The notes under the pieces are model-generated. The model searched no databases and had not been told where the DNA came from. It was given only the letters and a program-made list of their open reading frames with translations. DNA of 52,039 bases from Oscillospiraceae bacterium (GTDB lineage: Bacteria; Bacillota; Clostridia; Oscillospirales; Ruminococcaceae), in assembly GCA_009777635.1 (NCBI GenBank), contig WRLK01000016.1, forward strand, positions 1 to 52,039, written 5' to 3'. Both the position numbers and the translations under genes were made by a program. Positions 34,640 through 43,900 of the stretch are shown piece by piece. The first letter of the stretch is position 1; every line of letters begins with the position of its first letter.

Positions 34640-34668
34640 TTGGAAAAGATATGGCTTTGTGTTATAAT
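34640..34668 (+). promoter_or_regulatory. Promoter-like sequence in front of the 133-bp repeats
   Basis: TTGGAA (34640-34645), 17-nt spacer, TATAAT (34663-34668). The same TGTGTTATAATAACC recurs in each repeat copy (at about 34796 and 34929), where the -35 region is poorer. Confidence 0.5.
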
Positions 34669-34992
34669 AACCTCACCCGCTTGCGAAATTAAAATTTCGA
34701 GCGGGTCCCGAGAACATTGAAACACCAATCGTCGGGCGCTTTGCGCCCGCACGCGGCTTCGCCGCTTACAAAACGCTTTGCGTTTCGCCTTGTGTTATAA
34801 TAACCTCACCCGCTTGCGAAATTAAAATTTCGAGCGGGTCCCGAGAACATTGAAACACCAATCGTCGGGCGCTTTGCGCCCACACGCGGCTTCGCCGCTT
34901 ACAAAACGCTTTGCGTTTCGCTTTGTGTTATAATAACCTCACCCGCTTGCGAAATTAAAATTTCGAGCGGGTCCCGAGAACATTGAAACACT
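34657..34992. repeat. 133-bp tandem repeat of hairpins, about 2.5 copies
   Basis: Units start at about 34657, 34790 and 34923 with a period of exactly 133 bp; the first two differ at very few positions and the third is cut after about 70 bp. Each unit carries TATAAT, then a long imperfect stem (ACCCGCT...AGCGGGT, 34675-34706), then three tight hairpins: GGGCGC-TTT-GCGCCC, GCGGC-TTC-GCCGC and AAACGC-TTT-GCGTTT. With the terminator at 34589 this fills the 472-bp gap between groEL and the GGDEF gene. Confidence 0.85.
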
Positions 34993-35044
34993 TCGTGGTG
35001 TAATATACAACCTATCATTACTTATTTAACAGGAGTAACAGCTT

Positions 35045-37186
35045 ATGTTAATAAACAGGCAAGCAATGCCGCAAATGGAAGAGCTTTTGGGCGATATCCT
35101 CGACGCTCAGAACGCGGATATGCTCGTTGTGAGGGGCGATGATTGCAAAATCCTTTTTATGAGCTCCGCGGCGCGCGAGCACCTTGAAGAGGAACGCTTG
35201 AGCACCCGCTCCTGTAAAGAGGGCTATGCAAAGATATTCCACGGGCTTTGCAAAAGATGCCCTAACAATCCAAAACAAGCAAGGCCGGGCCAAACGTCCG
35301 TCGATTATGACGTCACGGGCGAGGACGGCAATATTGTCGCGGTTACCGGCACACACGTGAAATGGACCGATAAGATTGTAGCGACCGCGCTGTTTTTGCG
35401 CGACGTCGATGAACTTCGCACAATGCAAAACAAGATGTACAGCTTAGCCTACAAGGATCAGCTTACCGGTATGCCGAACCGCCAAAAGCTGCTGGAAGAC
35501 AGCGAAGTGATTACGACTGCAAGGGGTAAAAATATCTGTGGCACAATCGCCATGCTTGATCTTGATAATTTTAAAATAGTCAACGACACATATGGGCACA
35601 ATACGGGCGACATTATGCTCAAGCGCCTGACTGAGCATCTAAATTCCGACCCGCTGTTTAACGGGCGCCTTTACCGTCTTGGGGGCGACGAGTTTGTGCT
35701 GTTTTACCTTGACGACGCCTCTATATTTGATAACGCGAACGAGGAGGAGCTGCAAAAGTATTACGGCGAAAAATTAAAGCACGCCTTTTTCTCGTATACG
35801 CTGCCAAATATCGATATGGCATGCACCGTCAGTATGGGCGTTGCGTTTTTCCCGCTGCATGGCACAACTATCTCCGAAATGCTGAGAAAGGCCGATATCG
35901 CGCTTTATAAATCAAAGCAAAACGGGCGAAACCGGATGACTTTCTTTGAGGATTCGTTAGAGAAATCTAAAAAATTTAAGAATTTCTATATTAATATCCA
36001 GCCTATACTTACTTCAAGCGGAAATACATTCGGCTATGAGCTGATCGATTCGGGAAACGAAAACGAGCACGGGGAAAAGAGCGTCAACTTAAACGAGCTC
36101 GACCGCTCGATAGACGCGCTCGGTTTAGACGATATCGACAACGACAGCCGTTATTTTATAGCGTATACACCGAGAATACAAAACAAATCCACGCTTAAAA
36201 ACCTGCCTAAAGATAAATTTATTATGCAGATAAACCTTCCTTTAGAAATAAAGCAAAAGGACCTTTTAACATACAAGACGCTTCGCTCACATGGTTTTTT
36301 CCTTTCATTTAGCGGATTGACCGAGAAAAATGTGTCCCCGGAAATTCTGGAGCTTGCGGATTACTGCCGTTTCGAGCCCGGAAAGGTTTCAATCTCCGCG
36401 CAAAAAGAATTGATATCGTCGCATCGCAGCATAAAATTCATCGCCACCGGAATTGACACGAACTCCGATTACGATAAAGCAAAAGGACTGGGCTACAAGT
36501 ATTTCCAAGGTCTGTTCTTCGACCATCCCGTTGTGGTGCATAAAACAAAGGATATAGAGCCGCTGAAATTAAATTATCTAAGGCTTTTAAAGCTTACCAG
36601 CACCGACGATTATGTTGACTTTTCGCAAATATCCGACGTCATCGCATCGGACGTGGCCCTTTCATACAAGCTGTTAAGGCTTTTAAACTCCGCGGCGGTC
36701 GGGCTTCGCAACCGCATGACCTCCATACCTATGGCCGTGTCTTATTTGGGCGAGGAAAACTTGAAAAAATGGATCGCGCTTCTTTCCGTGCGCGGCGTCG
36801 CGCAAGACAAGCCGCTCGAGCTTGTGCGCATCTCGCTTATCAGGGCGGAGTTCGGAGAACTGCTGGCCCGTCACATGAAGCCCCCGCGCGAAAAAAAGTA
36901 CGCGTTTATGGTCGGCATGTTCTCGCTTTTGCACATTGCTATGGATAAATCAAAGGAAGAGCTTCTTGAGGAAATCCCGGTCGCGGATGCGATAAAAGAA
37001 TCTATTTTGACAAGCAACGGGCCATATTCAGACCTTCTCAAGTTTTTTGACGATTACGAGCGTTCGAACTGGGAAGACGTCACCGAATTCGCCGAGAAAA
37101 ACCATTTGAGCAACCAGGTCATATACGAATCGTATATCTCGGCTGTAAAATGGTATAACGGCCTTATAAGCGGCGACACGGAATAA
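35045..37186 (+). CDS. GGDEF and HDOD signalling protein with EAL-like central region
   Basis: A 713-residue cytosolic signalling protein. Residues about 1-125 form a PAS-like sensor with a Cys-rich segment (GLCKRCPNN). Residues about 135-310 are a GGDEF domain with an intact RLGGDEFVLFY active site and DLDNFKIVNDTYGHNTGD, so it can probably make c-di-GMP. The next 180 residues resemble a degenerate EAL domain without the EAL motif, and about 500-700 form an HDOD domain (ASDVALSYKLLRLLNSAAVGL), as in YuxH-type proteins. AGGAG precedes the ATG by 9 nt. Confidence 0.88.
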   Translation: MLINRQAMPQMEELLGDILDAQNADMLVVRGDDCKILFMSSAAREHLEEERLSTRSCKEGYAKIFHGLCKRCPNNPKQARPGQTSVDYDVTGEDGNIVAVTGTHVKWTDKIVATALFLRDVDELRTMQNKMYSLAYKDQLTGMPNRQKLLEDSEVITTARGKNICGTIAMLDLDNFKIVNDTYGHNTGDIMLKRLTEHLNSDPLFNGRLYRLGGDEFVLFYLDDASIFDNANEEELQKYYGEKLKHAFFSYTLPNIDMACTVSMGVAFFPLHGTTISEMLRKADIALYKSKQNGRNRMTFFEDSLEKSKKFKNFYINIQPILTSSGNTFGYELIDSGNENEHGEKSVNLNELDRSIDALGLDDIDNDSRYFIAYTPRIQNKSTLKNLPKDKFIMQINLPLEIKQKDLLTYKTLRSHGFFLSFSGLTEKNVSPEILELADYCRFEPGKVSISAQKELISSHRSIKFIATGIDTNSDYDKAKGLGYKYFQGLFFDHPVVVHKTKDIEPLKLNYLRLLKLTSTDDYVDFSQISDVIASDVALSYKLLRLLNSAAVGLRNRMTSIPMAVSYLGEENLKKWIALLSVRGVAQDKPLELVRISLIRAEFGELLARHMKPPREKKYAFMVGMFSLLHIAMDKSKEELLEEIPVADAIKESILTSNGPYSDLLKFFDDYERSNWEDVTEFAEKNHLSNQVIYESYISAVKWYNGLISGDTE

Positions 37187-37240
37187 TTTGCTGTACAATG
37201 AATATATAACGGCTGCCCGCCTGCGGAAAGGAGCGCGCTG

Positions 37241-37267
37241 ATGGACGCCGTGGCCGATTTAATTTAG
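37241..37267 (+). CDS. Possible eight-codon leader-type peptide
   Basis: ATG-to-TAG frame encoding MDAVADLI, with AAAGGAG 8 nt upstream and a strong terminator starting 2 nt after the stop. It follows the GGDEF gene by 54 nt. It may be a tiny translated peptide, a relic of a larger one, or chance. Confidence 0.3.
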   Translation: MDAVADLI

Positions 37268-37268
37268 A

Positions 37269-37310
37269 ACAGCCCTCGTGCGGCCGAAGCTCGGCGCACG
37301 GGGCTGTTTT
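37269..37310 (+). terminator. Strong terminator
   Basis: AACAGCCC (37269-37276) and GGGCTGTT (37301-37308), with an inner CGTGC/GCACG stem and a TTTTT tail. Confidence 0.85.
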
Positions 37311-37391
37311 TAGAATCTGTGTTCAGTATTCGAAATGTTCAGCTTGCTTCGCCAAAAGATGTGCGTTGAGCGGTGCTGAATACAGGGTCTT
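37311..37391. repeat. MITE-like element, internally deleted copy
   Basis: About 81 bp; both ends align with the element at 23460-23627 (TAGAATCTGTGTTCAG..., ...GCCAAAAGATGTGCG...GGTGCTGAATACAGGGTCTTA) while the central half is missing. It ends 16 nt before the cheD stop codon. Confidence 0.75.
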
Positions 37392-37406
37392 ATACACTTT
37401 CAGGGA

Positions 37407-37898
37407 TCACATCTCTTTTGTCGGCTTATTGATAGCCTTGACAGTCATGACGCCTGTGGCGGGGTTAAACTGCACGGTGCGCCCGTAATCCAAATGGACG
37501 TCCTGAGCCATGACGGGAATGCTAAACTTTTGCAGCATGGCCTTGACAGACGCGACGTTGCGCTCGCCTATCTGCCACATTGCGCTGTTGCCGCCTGTGC
37601 CTGTAACCGAGAACATTTTAGCGCCGCCTGCGATTTTCGCTTTCATCCTCCCGCGGTTAGCGCCACGCTTTTCCATTTGCTTTATAAGCTCGGGGATTGC
37701 GGTATCCGCAAACTTTGCCACATTGTGGTCCGCCGGCGCGACCCTTGACTCCGGCAGCATGATATGCGCAAGGCCGCCCACATGGGTCGAAGCGTCGAGC
37801 AGGCAGATGCCGACGCATGAACCCAATGCGTATGTAATCAGATTATCAGGCGGCAGCGCTATTTTCAAATCAGAGATACCGACAACCAACATACCCAT
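37407..37898 (-). CDS. cheD: Chemoreceptor glutamine deamidase CheD
   Basis: Deamidates receptor glutamines and, bound to CheC, enhances its CheY-P phosphatase activity. The catalytic Cys28 and His45 lie in YALGSCVGICLL and GGLAHIMLP, with Thr22 completing the triad. 163 residues. The ATG follows the cheC stop by one base, so the two are translationally coupled. Confidence 0.95.
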   Translation of the reverse strand: MGMLVVGISDLKIALPPDNLITYALGSCVGICLLDASTHVGGLAHIMLPESRVAPADHNVAKFADTAIPELIKQMEKRGANRGRMKAKIAGGAKMFSVTGTGGNSAMWQIGERNVASVKAMLQKFSIPVMAQDVHLDYGRTVQFNPATGVMTVKAINKPTKEM

Positions 37899-37899
37899 T

Positions 37900-38523
37900 T
37901 TACATAAGCCCCAATTTCCGTAAAATTAAATTAAGAGACTCGATCTCCGCAAATAATACCATGTGGCTTGAAGCAACCTCCTGGTTGCTGCAAAACTGCT
38001 CCTCGATAAACAAAACCTTATCGCCTATCGCGCCGAATTTGACAATAGGCACGTTTAACATCGCGCCGATCATGTCAATTGAAACGGATGGGACGGAAAG
38101 GTTTATACGAAGCCCCGTAAGCTCCGCTATGGAGTTTACATACGAAGCGGAAAGGATATTGCCGATTTCCTTGATGGCGGAAAACGAAATCTCGTCAAGC
38201 TCGTCAAAGTTTTCATACGACCCGCCCATCAGCACGTTGAGAATCTGATGCGCAAAACGTTTATCCAGGATGAACATCATCATCCCGTCAATATCGCCCT
38301 CAAGGCTTACAAGCACCCCATACCCGATCGACTCGGCTCCGCCCATTACGTCCGCGACTTCGTTAAAACCCACCAGATTTACTTTTGGCAGGGAAATATC
38401 CACCGGCGTGCCCATCATAACGGAAAGCGACGTGGCGGCGTTGCCCGCGCCAATATTACCGATTTCCTGAAGCACGTCCATATGCGTGTCGTTTAGCCCG
38501 CTATAGGCGTTATCAGTCAGCAT
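37900..38523 (-). CDS. cheC: CheY-P phosphatase CheC
   Basis: Dephosphorylates the response regulator CheY in Bacillus-type chemotaxis. Two phosphatase signatures are present: LQEIGNIGAGNAATSLSVMMG and AIKEIGNILSASYVNSIAELTG (Glu-x2-Asn each), so both active sites look intact. 207 residues from the ATG at 38523, with GGAGG 8 nt upstream. It is the first gene of the cheC-cheD operon. Confidence 0.95.
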   Translation of the reverse strand: MLTDNAYSGLNDTHMDVLQEIGNIGAGNAATSLSVMMGTPVDISLPKVNLVGFNEVADVMGGAESIGYGVLVSLEGDIDGMMMFILDKRFAHQILNVLMGGSYENFDELDEISFSAIKEIGNILSASYVNSIAELTGLRINLSVPSVSIDMIGAMLNVPIVKFGAIGDKVLFIEEQFCSNQEVASSHMVLFAEIESLNLILRKLGLM

Positions 38524-38576
38524 TAAAACAACCTCCATCGGGCTTTGCGGGGAATAAGGGATATAGCTTAAAAACC

Positions 38577-38605
38577 ATTATAACATCAAATTTACAAAAT
38601 TGAAA
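38577..38605 (-). promoter_or_regulatory. Promoter of cheC-cheD
   Basis: Minus strand TTTCAA (38600-38605), 17-nt spacer, TATAAT (38577-38582), 54 nt before the cheC start. Confidence 0.6.
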
Positions 38606-38657
38606 TAGCTTTTTATTTTATTTTTCATTTCTTATTATTAATTTCTTTTCGGAAACC

Positions 38658-38686
38658 TTTACAAATACGGACAAAACAACTATAAT
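38658..38686 (+). promoter_or_regulatory. Promoter of the parA-like gene
   Basis: TTTACA (38658-38663), 17-nt spacer, TATAAT (38681-38686). Confidence 0.7.
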
Positions 38687-38754
38687 GGTATATTGAGGAA
38701 AAACTAAAAATACCCTTGCGTATCTTATAACATGACCTGTGGGAGGATTTTTTG

Positions 38755-39516
38755 ATGGCCAAGGTGCTTTCCGTTACAAACCAGAAGGGCGGCGTCGGCA
38801 AAACGACCACGACCCTTGCCTTGGCGGCGGGTTTTATGAAGCGCGGGTACCGTGTTTTGGCGATTGACCTTGACCCGCAGGCGAACCTTACGTTCAGCAT
38901 CGGCGGGGACTCCGACGACGGACCTACGGCATATGAGCTCATGAAAGGGGAAGTCAAGCCTCGCTTTGCCATACAGCGCTCGACATGCGTGGATTTGATT
39001 GCTGCGAATATTTTGCTTTCGGGCGTGGAGCTTGAATTTACGCAGGAGGGCCGCGAATACCTGTTAAAGCATGCGATCGAGCCCTTGCGCGCGCGGTATG
39101 ACTACATCGTGATCGATACGCCGCCCGCATTGAGCATCCTCACCGTCAACGCGTTTGCGGCGTCGGACTATGTTATCATACCCATGCTTGCCGATATATT
39201 CAGCCTTCAGGGAATCGCGCAGTTATCGGATACCATACTGCGGCTTAAAAAATATTGCAACCCGACCATCACGGTTGGCGGGATACTCCTTTCAAAGTAT
39301 GACGGCCGAACCGTTTTAGGCAGGAGAATCCGCGAAACCGCCGAGATGGTGGCGGGGCAAATCGGGACAAAGCTGTATAATACGAAAATACGAAATTCCA
39401 TCGCAATACCCGAATCGCAGACAAACCAGATAAATATGTACGATTACGCGCCGAGGGCCGGCGGCGTCAGGGATTACGGGGCTTTTGTGGACGAGCTTTT
39501 GGCTGAGGGAGTTTAA
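38755..39516 (+). CDS. ParA-family ATPase (Soj-like)
   Basis: A 253-residue deviant Walker-type ATPase that positions DNA or protein complexes. The Walker A motif is NQKGGVGKTTTT (8-19) with the signature lysine, A' is AIDLDPQANLTFS, and B is YIVIDTPPALS. The start is the ATG at 38755 with GGGAGG 8 nt upstream; a TTG one codon earlier is less likely. No parB homologue follows; instead a ComFB-like gene does. It may be an orphan ParA serving chemotaxis clusters or another cargo rather than chromosome segregation. Confidence 0.93.
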   Translation: MAKVLSVTNQKGGVGKTTTTLALAAGFMKRGYRVLAIDLDPQANLTFSIGGDSDDGPTAYELMKGEVKPRFAIQRSTCVDLIAANILLSGVELEFTQEGREYLLKHAIEPLRARYDYIVIDTPPALSILTVNAFAASDYVIIPMLADIFSLQGIAQLSDTILRLKKYCNPTITVGGILLSKYDGRTVLGRRIRETAEMVAGQIGTKLYNTKIRNSIAIPESQTNQINMYDYAPRAGGVRDYGAFVDELLAEGV

Positions 39517-39589
39517 AAGCTGTTCTCATCGCTCAAAACACCATTACAATGGCGATTTTATCACCATTTTTCGTCTATGAGAACAGCTT
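39517..39589. repeat. 73-bp inverted-repeat element after parA
   Basis: AAGCTGTTCTCAT (39517-39529) and its perfect complement (39577-39589) begin directly after the parA stop codon. It could be a small MITE or a long hairpin terminator without a T tract. Confidence 0.6.
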
Positions 39590-39623
39590 CTAAACATTTC
39601 AATCGAAAGGAAAGGTCATTGCT

Positions 39624-40073
39624 TTGTCGAAGAAGCTCAAAAAGGATTTTGACAGAGATAAGATGTACTCCAAAATCATGCCTACAAGCGTCCCCGAGCC
39701 GGAGGAGCCTGAGGATCAGCGGATATTTTCCCCGGTCCTTAAAAAAGAACCTGCCGAGCCGCCGATGGAGCTTGAGTTTTCAGTTCCAAGGATGCATAAT
39801 TATATGGAGGACATGCTCAGGGAAAAACTGATGCATACTATGAAAGTGCTGCGTTCCTGCCAGTGCGAGCGGTGCCGGCTCGACGTGCTCGCAATTTCGC
39901 TAAATGCTTTGCCGGCAGCATATGCGGTCACCGAAAGAGACGACAGCGCCGAGCGCATAAAAGATTTGCGGCGTGAATATGAGGTCAAGGTTACGGCTAC
40001 CCTTATTAAAGCCATACAACAGGTAAAGAGCGCACCCCGGCACAAAAGCGCCGAGCCACCCCTGCCTTTATAA
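39624..40073 (+). CDS. ComFB-like late competence domain protein, copy 2
   Basis: A 149-residue soluble protein. After a charged, Pro/Glu-rich N-terminal 50 residues comes a ComFB-type core: MEDMLREKLMHTMKVLRSCQCERCRLDVLAISLNALPAAYAVTE, with the same CxCxxC cluster as the gene at 13353-13682. The start is TTG, 8 nt from AAAGGAAAGG. It follows parA and an inverted-repeat element on the same strand. Function unknown. Confidence 0.78.
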   Translation: MSKKLKKDFDRDKMYSKIMPTSVPEPEEPEDQRIFSPVLKKEPAEPPMELEFSVPRMHNYMEDMLREKLMHTMKVLRSCQCERCRLDVLAISLNALPAAYAVTERDDSAERIKDLRREYEVKVTATLIKAIQQVKSAPRHKSAEPPLPL

Positions 40074-40137
40074 TATGAAGCCGAAGTATTTCGCTTTCGG
40101 CAATAGGGCGCGAGTAAAATTTCAGGGAGAACACAAA

Positions 40138-40911
40138 ATGTTAAAGGAAACCGAAGAAAAGCTGGCTCAGTCACTGACGGCGGAAACAACGGAACTGCTG
40201 CCGTTTCTGCCTTATTTATTTCAAGACTTTTGGGAGCTCGGAATCGACCCCGGTGTTATGACTGAACTGATTCACAAGCATGTCGGCTTGTCGGAAAGCA
40301 CAAGGGTATTGGATTTAGCTTGCGGTAAAGGCGCGGTATCGGTTAAGCTTGCTAAAAAGCTTCGAGTGAAAGTAAAAGGCATTGATTTAATCCCTGAATT
40401 TATTGCGTATGCAGCGCAAAAGGCCCGCGAGTTTAGCGTCGATGATTTGTGCGAGTTTGTGGTTGGCGATATTAACGAAGCCGTTAAAAAAGAAAAGAAT
40501 TATGACTGCGTTATATTCGGGGCGATAGGCGACGTGCTGGGCGATCACGCCGAAACTTTAAATAAGCTGAAAGCAACGGTGAAGCCGGGCGGGTATTTAC
40601 TGCTTGATAACTACGATTTTATTTCCGAAAAGCAATCGACGGCGCTATTCAGGGAAACCGGCTTGGAGTTGATTGAAGCGGTTTCCGACGATAATCCGGT
40701 GAGAAGCGATGAAAACGACTCATTTCAGCTTATCGCCGACAGTGATTTAGGGATGGCGGCAATCACCGCGAGAGTGAACGAATTGATCAAGAAGCGCCCC
40801 GATAAGAAAGCGCTTTTTGAGGGGTATATCAGAAGTCAGCAAAAGGAATATGCCTTCATAGAAAATCAGAACAGCGTTGATAACGTTACATGGATTTTGA
40901 AAAAAGCATGA
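40138..40911 (+). CDS. SAM-dependent methyltransferase
   Basis: A 257-residue class I methyltransferase. Motif I is VLDLACGKGAVSVKLAKKL, motif II is VKGIDLIPEFIAYA, and the VKPGGYLLLDNYDF segment is motif III. The substrate is unknown. I start at the ATG at 40138 with AGGGAGA 9 nt upstream; an in-frame ATG at 40075 has no ribosome site. Confidence 0.88.
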   Translation: MLKETEEKLAQSLTAETTELLPFLPYLFQDFWELGIDPGVMTELIHKHVGLSESTRVLDLACGKGAVSVKLAKKLRVKVKGIDLIPEFIAYAAQKAREFSVDDLCEFVVGDINEAVKKEKNYDCVIFGAIGDVLGDHAETLNKLKATVKPGGYLLLDNYDFISEKQSTALFRETGLELIEAVSDDNPVRSDENDSFQLIADSDLGMAAITARVNELIKKRPDKKALFEGYIRSQQKEYAFIENQNSVDNVTWILKKA

Positions 40912-40959
40912 GTCGGTTCGTGTGAAGCTTACACATAGCGAAGAAGGAGCGTTTTGCCA

Positions 40960-43900
40960 ATGGCTGAAAAGCCGCGCCTTAAAAAATCGGACGAAATACT
41001 GGGAAGCATCGCCGCCGAGCCAAAGCGAAAGGCGCGCGGGGAAGGCGCCCCTTTGCGGTCGCGCGCGGAAAAAGCGCCCGATGCGTATACGCCGGACGAA
41101 GACCTGGACGAGGAAGGCTTTGAGCTTGAAGAATCATTTCTTCCGTCGGCGCAGTCGCTTGCGGAAAAGCTTATGGCAAGAGAAGACAAACGCCGCAAGC
41201 TGAACTTTGAAAAATATGAGCTTCCCAAACGCGGCGCTTCTGCGGAAGCCCCGGCGGCGATGGAGATTCCGGTCGCAAAGGCTCCGCCCGCAGCGTCGTT
41301 CGACATGGCGATGGAAATTCCGGCGGCCTCTCCGCCACCTCCGCCGCCTCCGCCACCAGATGCGCTGCCTGTGCAGCAGCCGCCTGTAAAGCCTGAACCG
41401 CCCGCCGCGAAAGGCGCGCCGGTTTTGTTTGAAAGCAACTCGTCTTCACCAACCGTGATGGAATACACGTTTGAATCCTTTGAACAGCCGCCCGAAATAC
41501 CGGAAATTCACGCCGCCCCACCTGGCGTTCCACCTGAAAAACCGGTGGCGGACAGGCGCTCGATACGCTCACGCGCGCGACGCCGCGCCCAGCCTGACCC
41601 TGAACCGCAGGCGGAGCCCGAGTTTTTATTCGGGCCGCAGCCTGAGCGCCCGGCAGCTTTATCAGGGCCTCAGGAATTTGTTTTTGAAGAATTTACAAGC
41701 GATCCCGAGCCGGAGGAGACGCCGCTGCCTGCGCGGCCGGAACCTGTGCGACCGGAGCCTGTGCGGCCGGAACTTGTGCGGCCGGAGCCTGTGCGACCGG
41801 AGCCTGTGCGGCCGGAACCTGTGCGGCCGGAGCCTGTGCGGCCGGAGCCTGTGCGGCCGGAACCTGTGCGGCCGGAATCTGTGCGGCCGGAACCTGTGCG
41901 ACCGGAACCTGTGCGACCGGAGCCTGTGCGACCGGAGCCTGTGCGGACTGAACCGCAGCCGGCAGAGACGCCTGAAGAGCGCCGCCGCCGGGAATTCCTT
42001 GAGCGGATTTCAAGCCAGTTTGAACGGCAGTTCGGCGAACGGTTTGAAGACGGCATCTTAGAGCCGCGCGAGACCGCGGGTCCGCCGGAGCCGGAGAAAA
42101 AGCCGCGCGAATCCATCTTCGACAGGCCTGTCATGCGTGCGAACCCGTCAAGCGGCCCCGAAACGGTGAGCACGCTTACGCCGCCCGACGAAGACTTTTA
42201 CACGGCGATAAAGCGCGGGGAGCAAAGGCGCGAAAACGCGCCGCAGCAACCTGAAAAAAGCGATCGGAACACGCAGGATTTCCTGTCGAGGTTCATGGAC
42301 GACATCGCGCGTGAGGAAGAACAGCGCTCCGAGGATTTTAAAGAGACCCTTGCTGAAAAATTCATGCGCGAGAGGGAGAGATACCTCAAAGACCTTGGCA
42401 TCTCCGTTAAGGAGCCGGAGCCGGAAAGTCCTCAGCCGCCGTCAAACGCGGGGCCTGTTCCGCAGCGCCGCAAGCTTGATTTCCAGATCCAGCCTGAAAT
42501 GCATCTTCAGGACGGCGAGCCGCGTCCCGTCAGGGCGCCGCAGCAAAACATGACGTATAACCGCGGCGGCGCAGCCATACGGCCGCAGCCCGAAGCCGAA
42601 GCGGCGCCAATTCCGCCTTTAGCGGGCAGGACCGCCGCAACGCCTGCGAAAGCGCCTCCCGCTCCCCGCAAAAAAACAAGCGAGCAGCTTTTGATAGAGC
42701 ACGGCCGTCTTACGCAAAAACAAAAAATCAAAGTGCCGAAAAAGCAGAAAAAAGCGGACAAACCGCTCAAGTTCACTTTCGAAACTCCGGAGGAGCAGGC
42801 GCAGCGCAAGAAAGCGCAGACGAAATCACAGAAAAAATCCTTAGACGATATGCTGCCAAAAGAAAAATGGCCTCGCAGGATCGTGCTTGTCTCAATGATG
42901 TGCGGGTTTGTCGCCATATTCCTTTTGGTTATCCCGCTGATTCAATATATGGACTTTTCAAGGAACCTTCACGACCAGACCGCCGAAATGGCGGAACAGG
43001 GCGCTTTAGCCTTTTCGCAGGATACCCTCGACGTTTACAACACGCAAAGCTTTGATCAGACCGCGCAGGTAAACAATGTCTTTTTTAAAAACGCGGACGT
43101 AGCCCTTAGAAATGTAAATGTCAAGGATTACGTCATCATTGAAAGTATCCAGCAGGAAGGCAAGATACGCCTTGAGGATGTGAACGTGGACTCCGCGATT
43201 TCACTTCGCGGCGGCGGCATAAACGAGCTTGAGCTTCACAACGTAAATGCACGTCGCGTCATCATCAATAACCCCGACACGGACGTGACGCTTAGCGTCA
43301 CAGGCAGCTCCGGCATTGAGACAATCGAGCTGAGGACGACGTCATCCGTGCGACAGCTCGATATCCAGGGCGAATCGACAGGCGTGCGCGACATGGTCAT
43401 AACGACCGCCGAGGGCGGCATAACCGCGAAGCTCGACGGGCTGAGGCTTGAAAGCTTATCGGCAGCCGCGCGTGAGACGATCCTTTTGTTTGATGGCGCC
43501 ACACATGCCGAAAACATGTCGAGCGACGGCTCGCTTTCGCTTTCCGGCACGGGCCGGGTCGCAAACCTTTCGATTGGCGCGCGGACAGGCCAGGGCGCGG
43601 AAGACCCGCAAGCTCCTCAAGGTCCGTTAAGCTTTGTGTTAACGGGCGTGAACGTGTCGAATCTAAACTTCAAAAGCCCCTTGAACGCGAGCATTTCCGC
43701 ACAGGTCGACGCGCTTACAACCTCCGACGACCTAAATATCGACGGCGAGGGCGGCTCCATCGGGATATTCACGGTAAATCCCGGCAGAAACGGGGTGCGC
43801 ATCGCGGCGGATATTTCCGGCGTCAGCGTCAACACCGCGTATACAAACGCGGAATCCCGGCTGAACATTTCATACTCCGCAAACGTAAACGCGCTTGTCG

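Noticed and set aside
34657-34992. CRISPR array
   Set aside because: The 133-bp units are contiguous and nearly identical throughout; there are no unique spacers and no cas genes.
41670-42173. Antisense frames encoding long SGRTG or AQAPA repeats
   Set aside because: They simply mirror the 15-bp repeat of the GLUG gene on the other strand and have no start signals.
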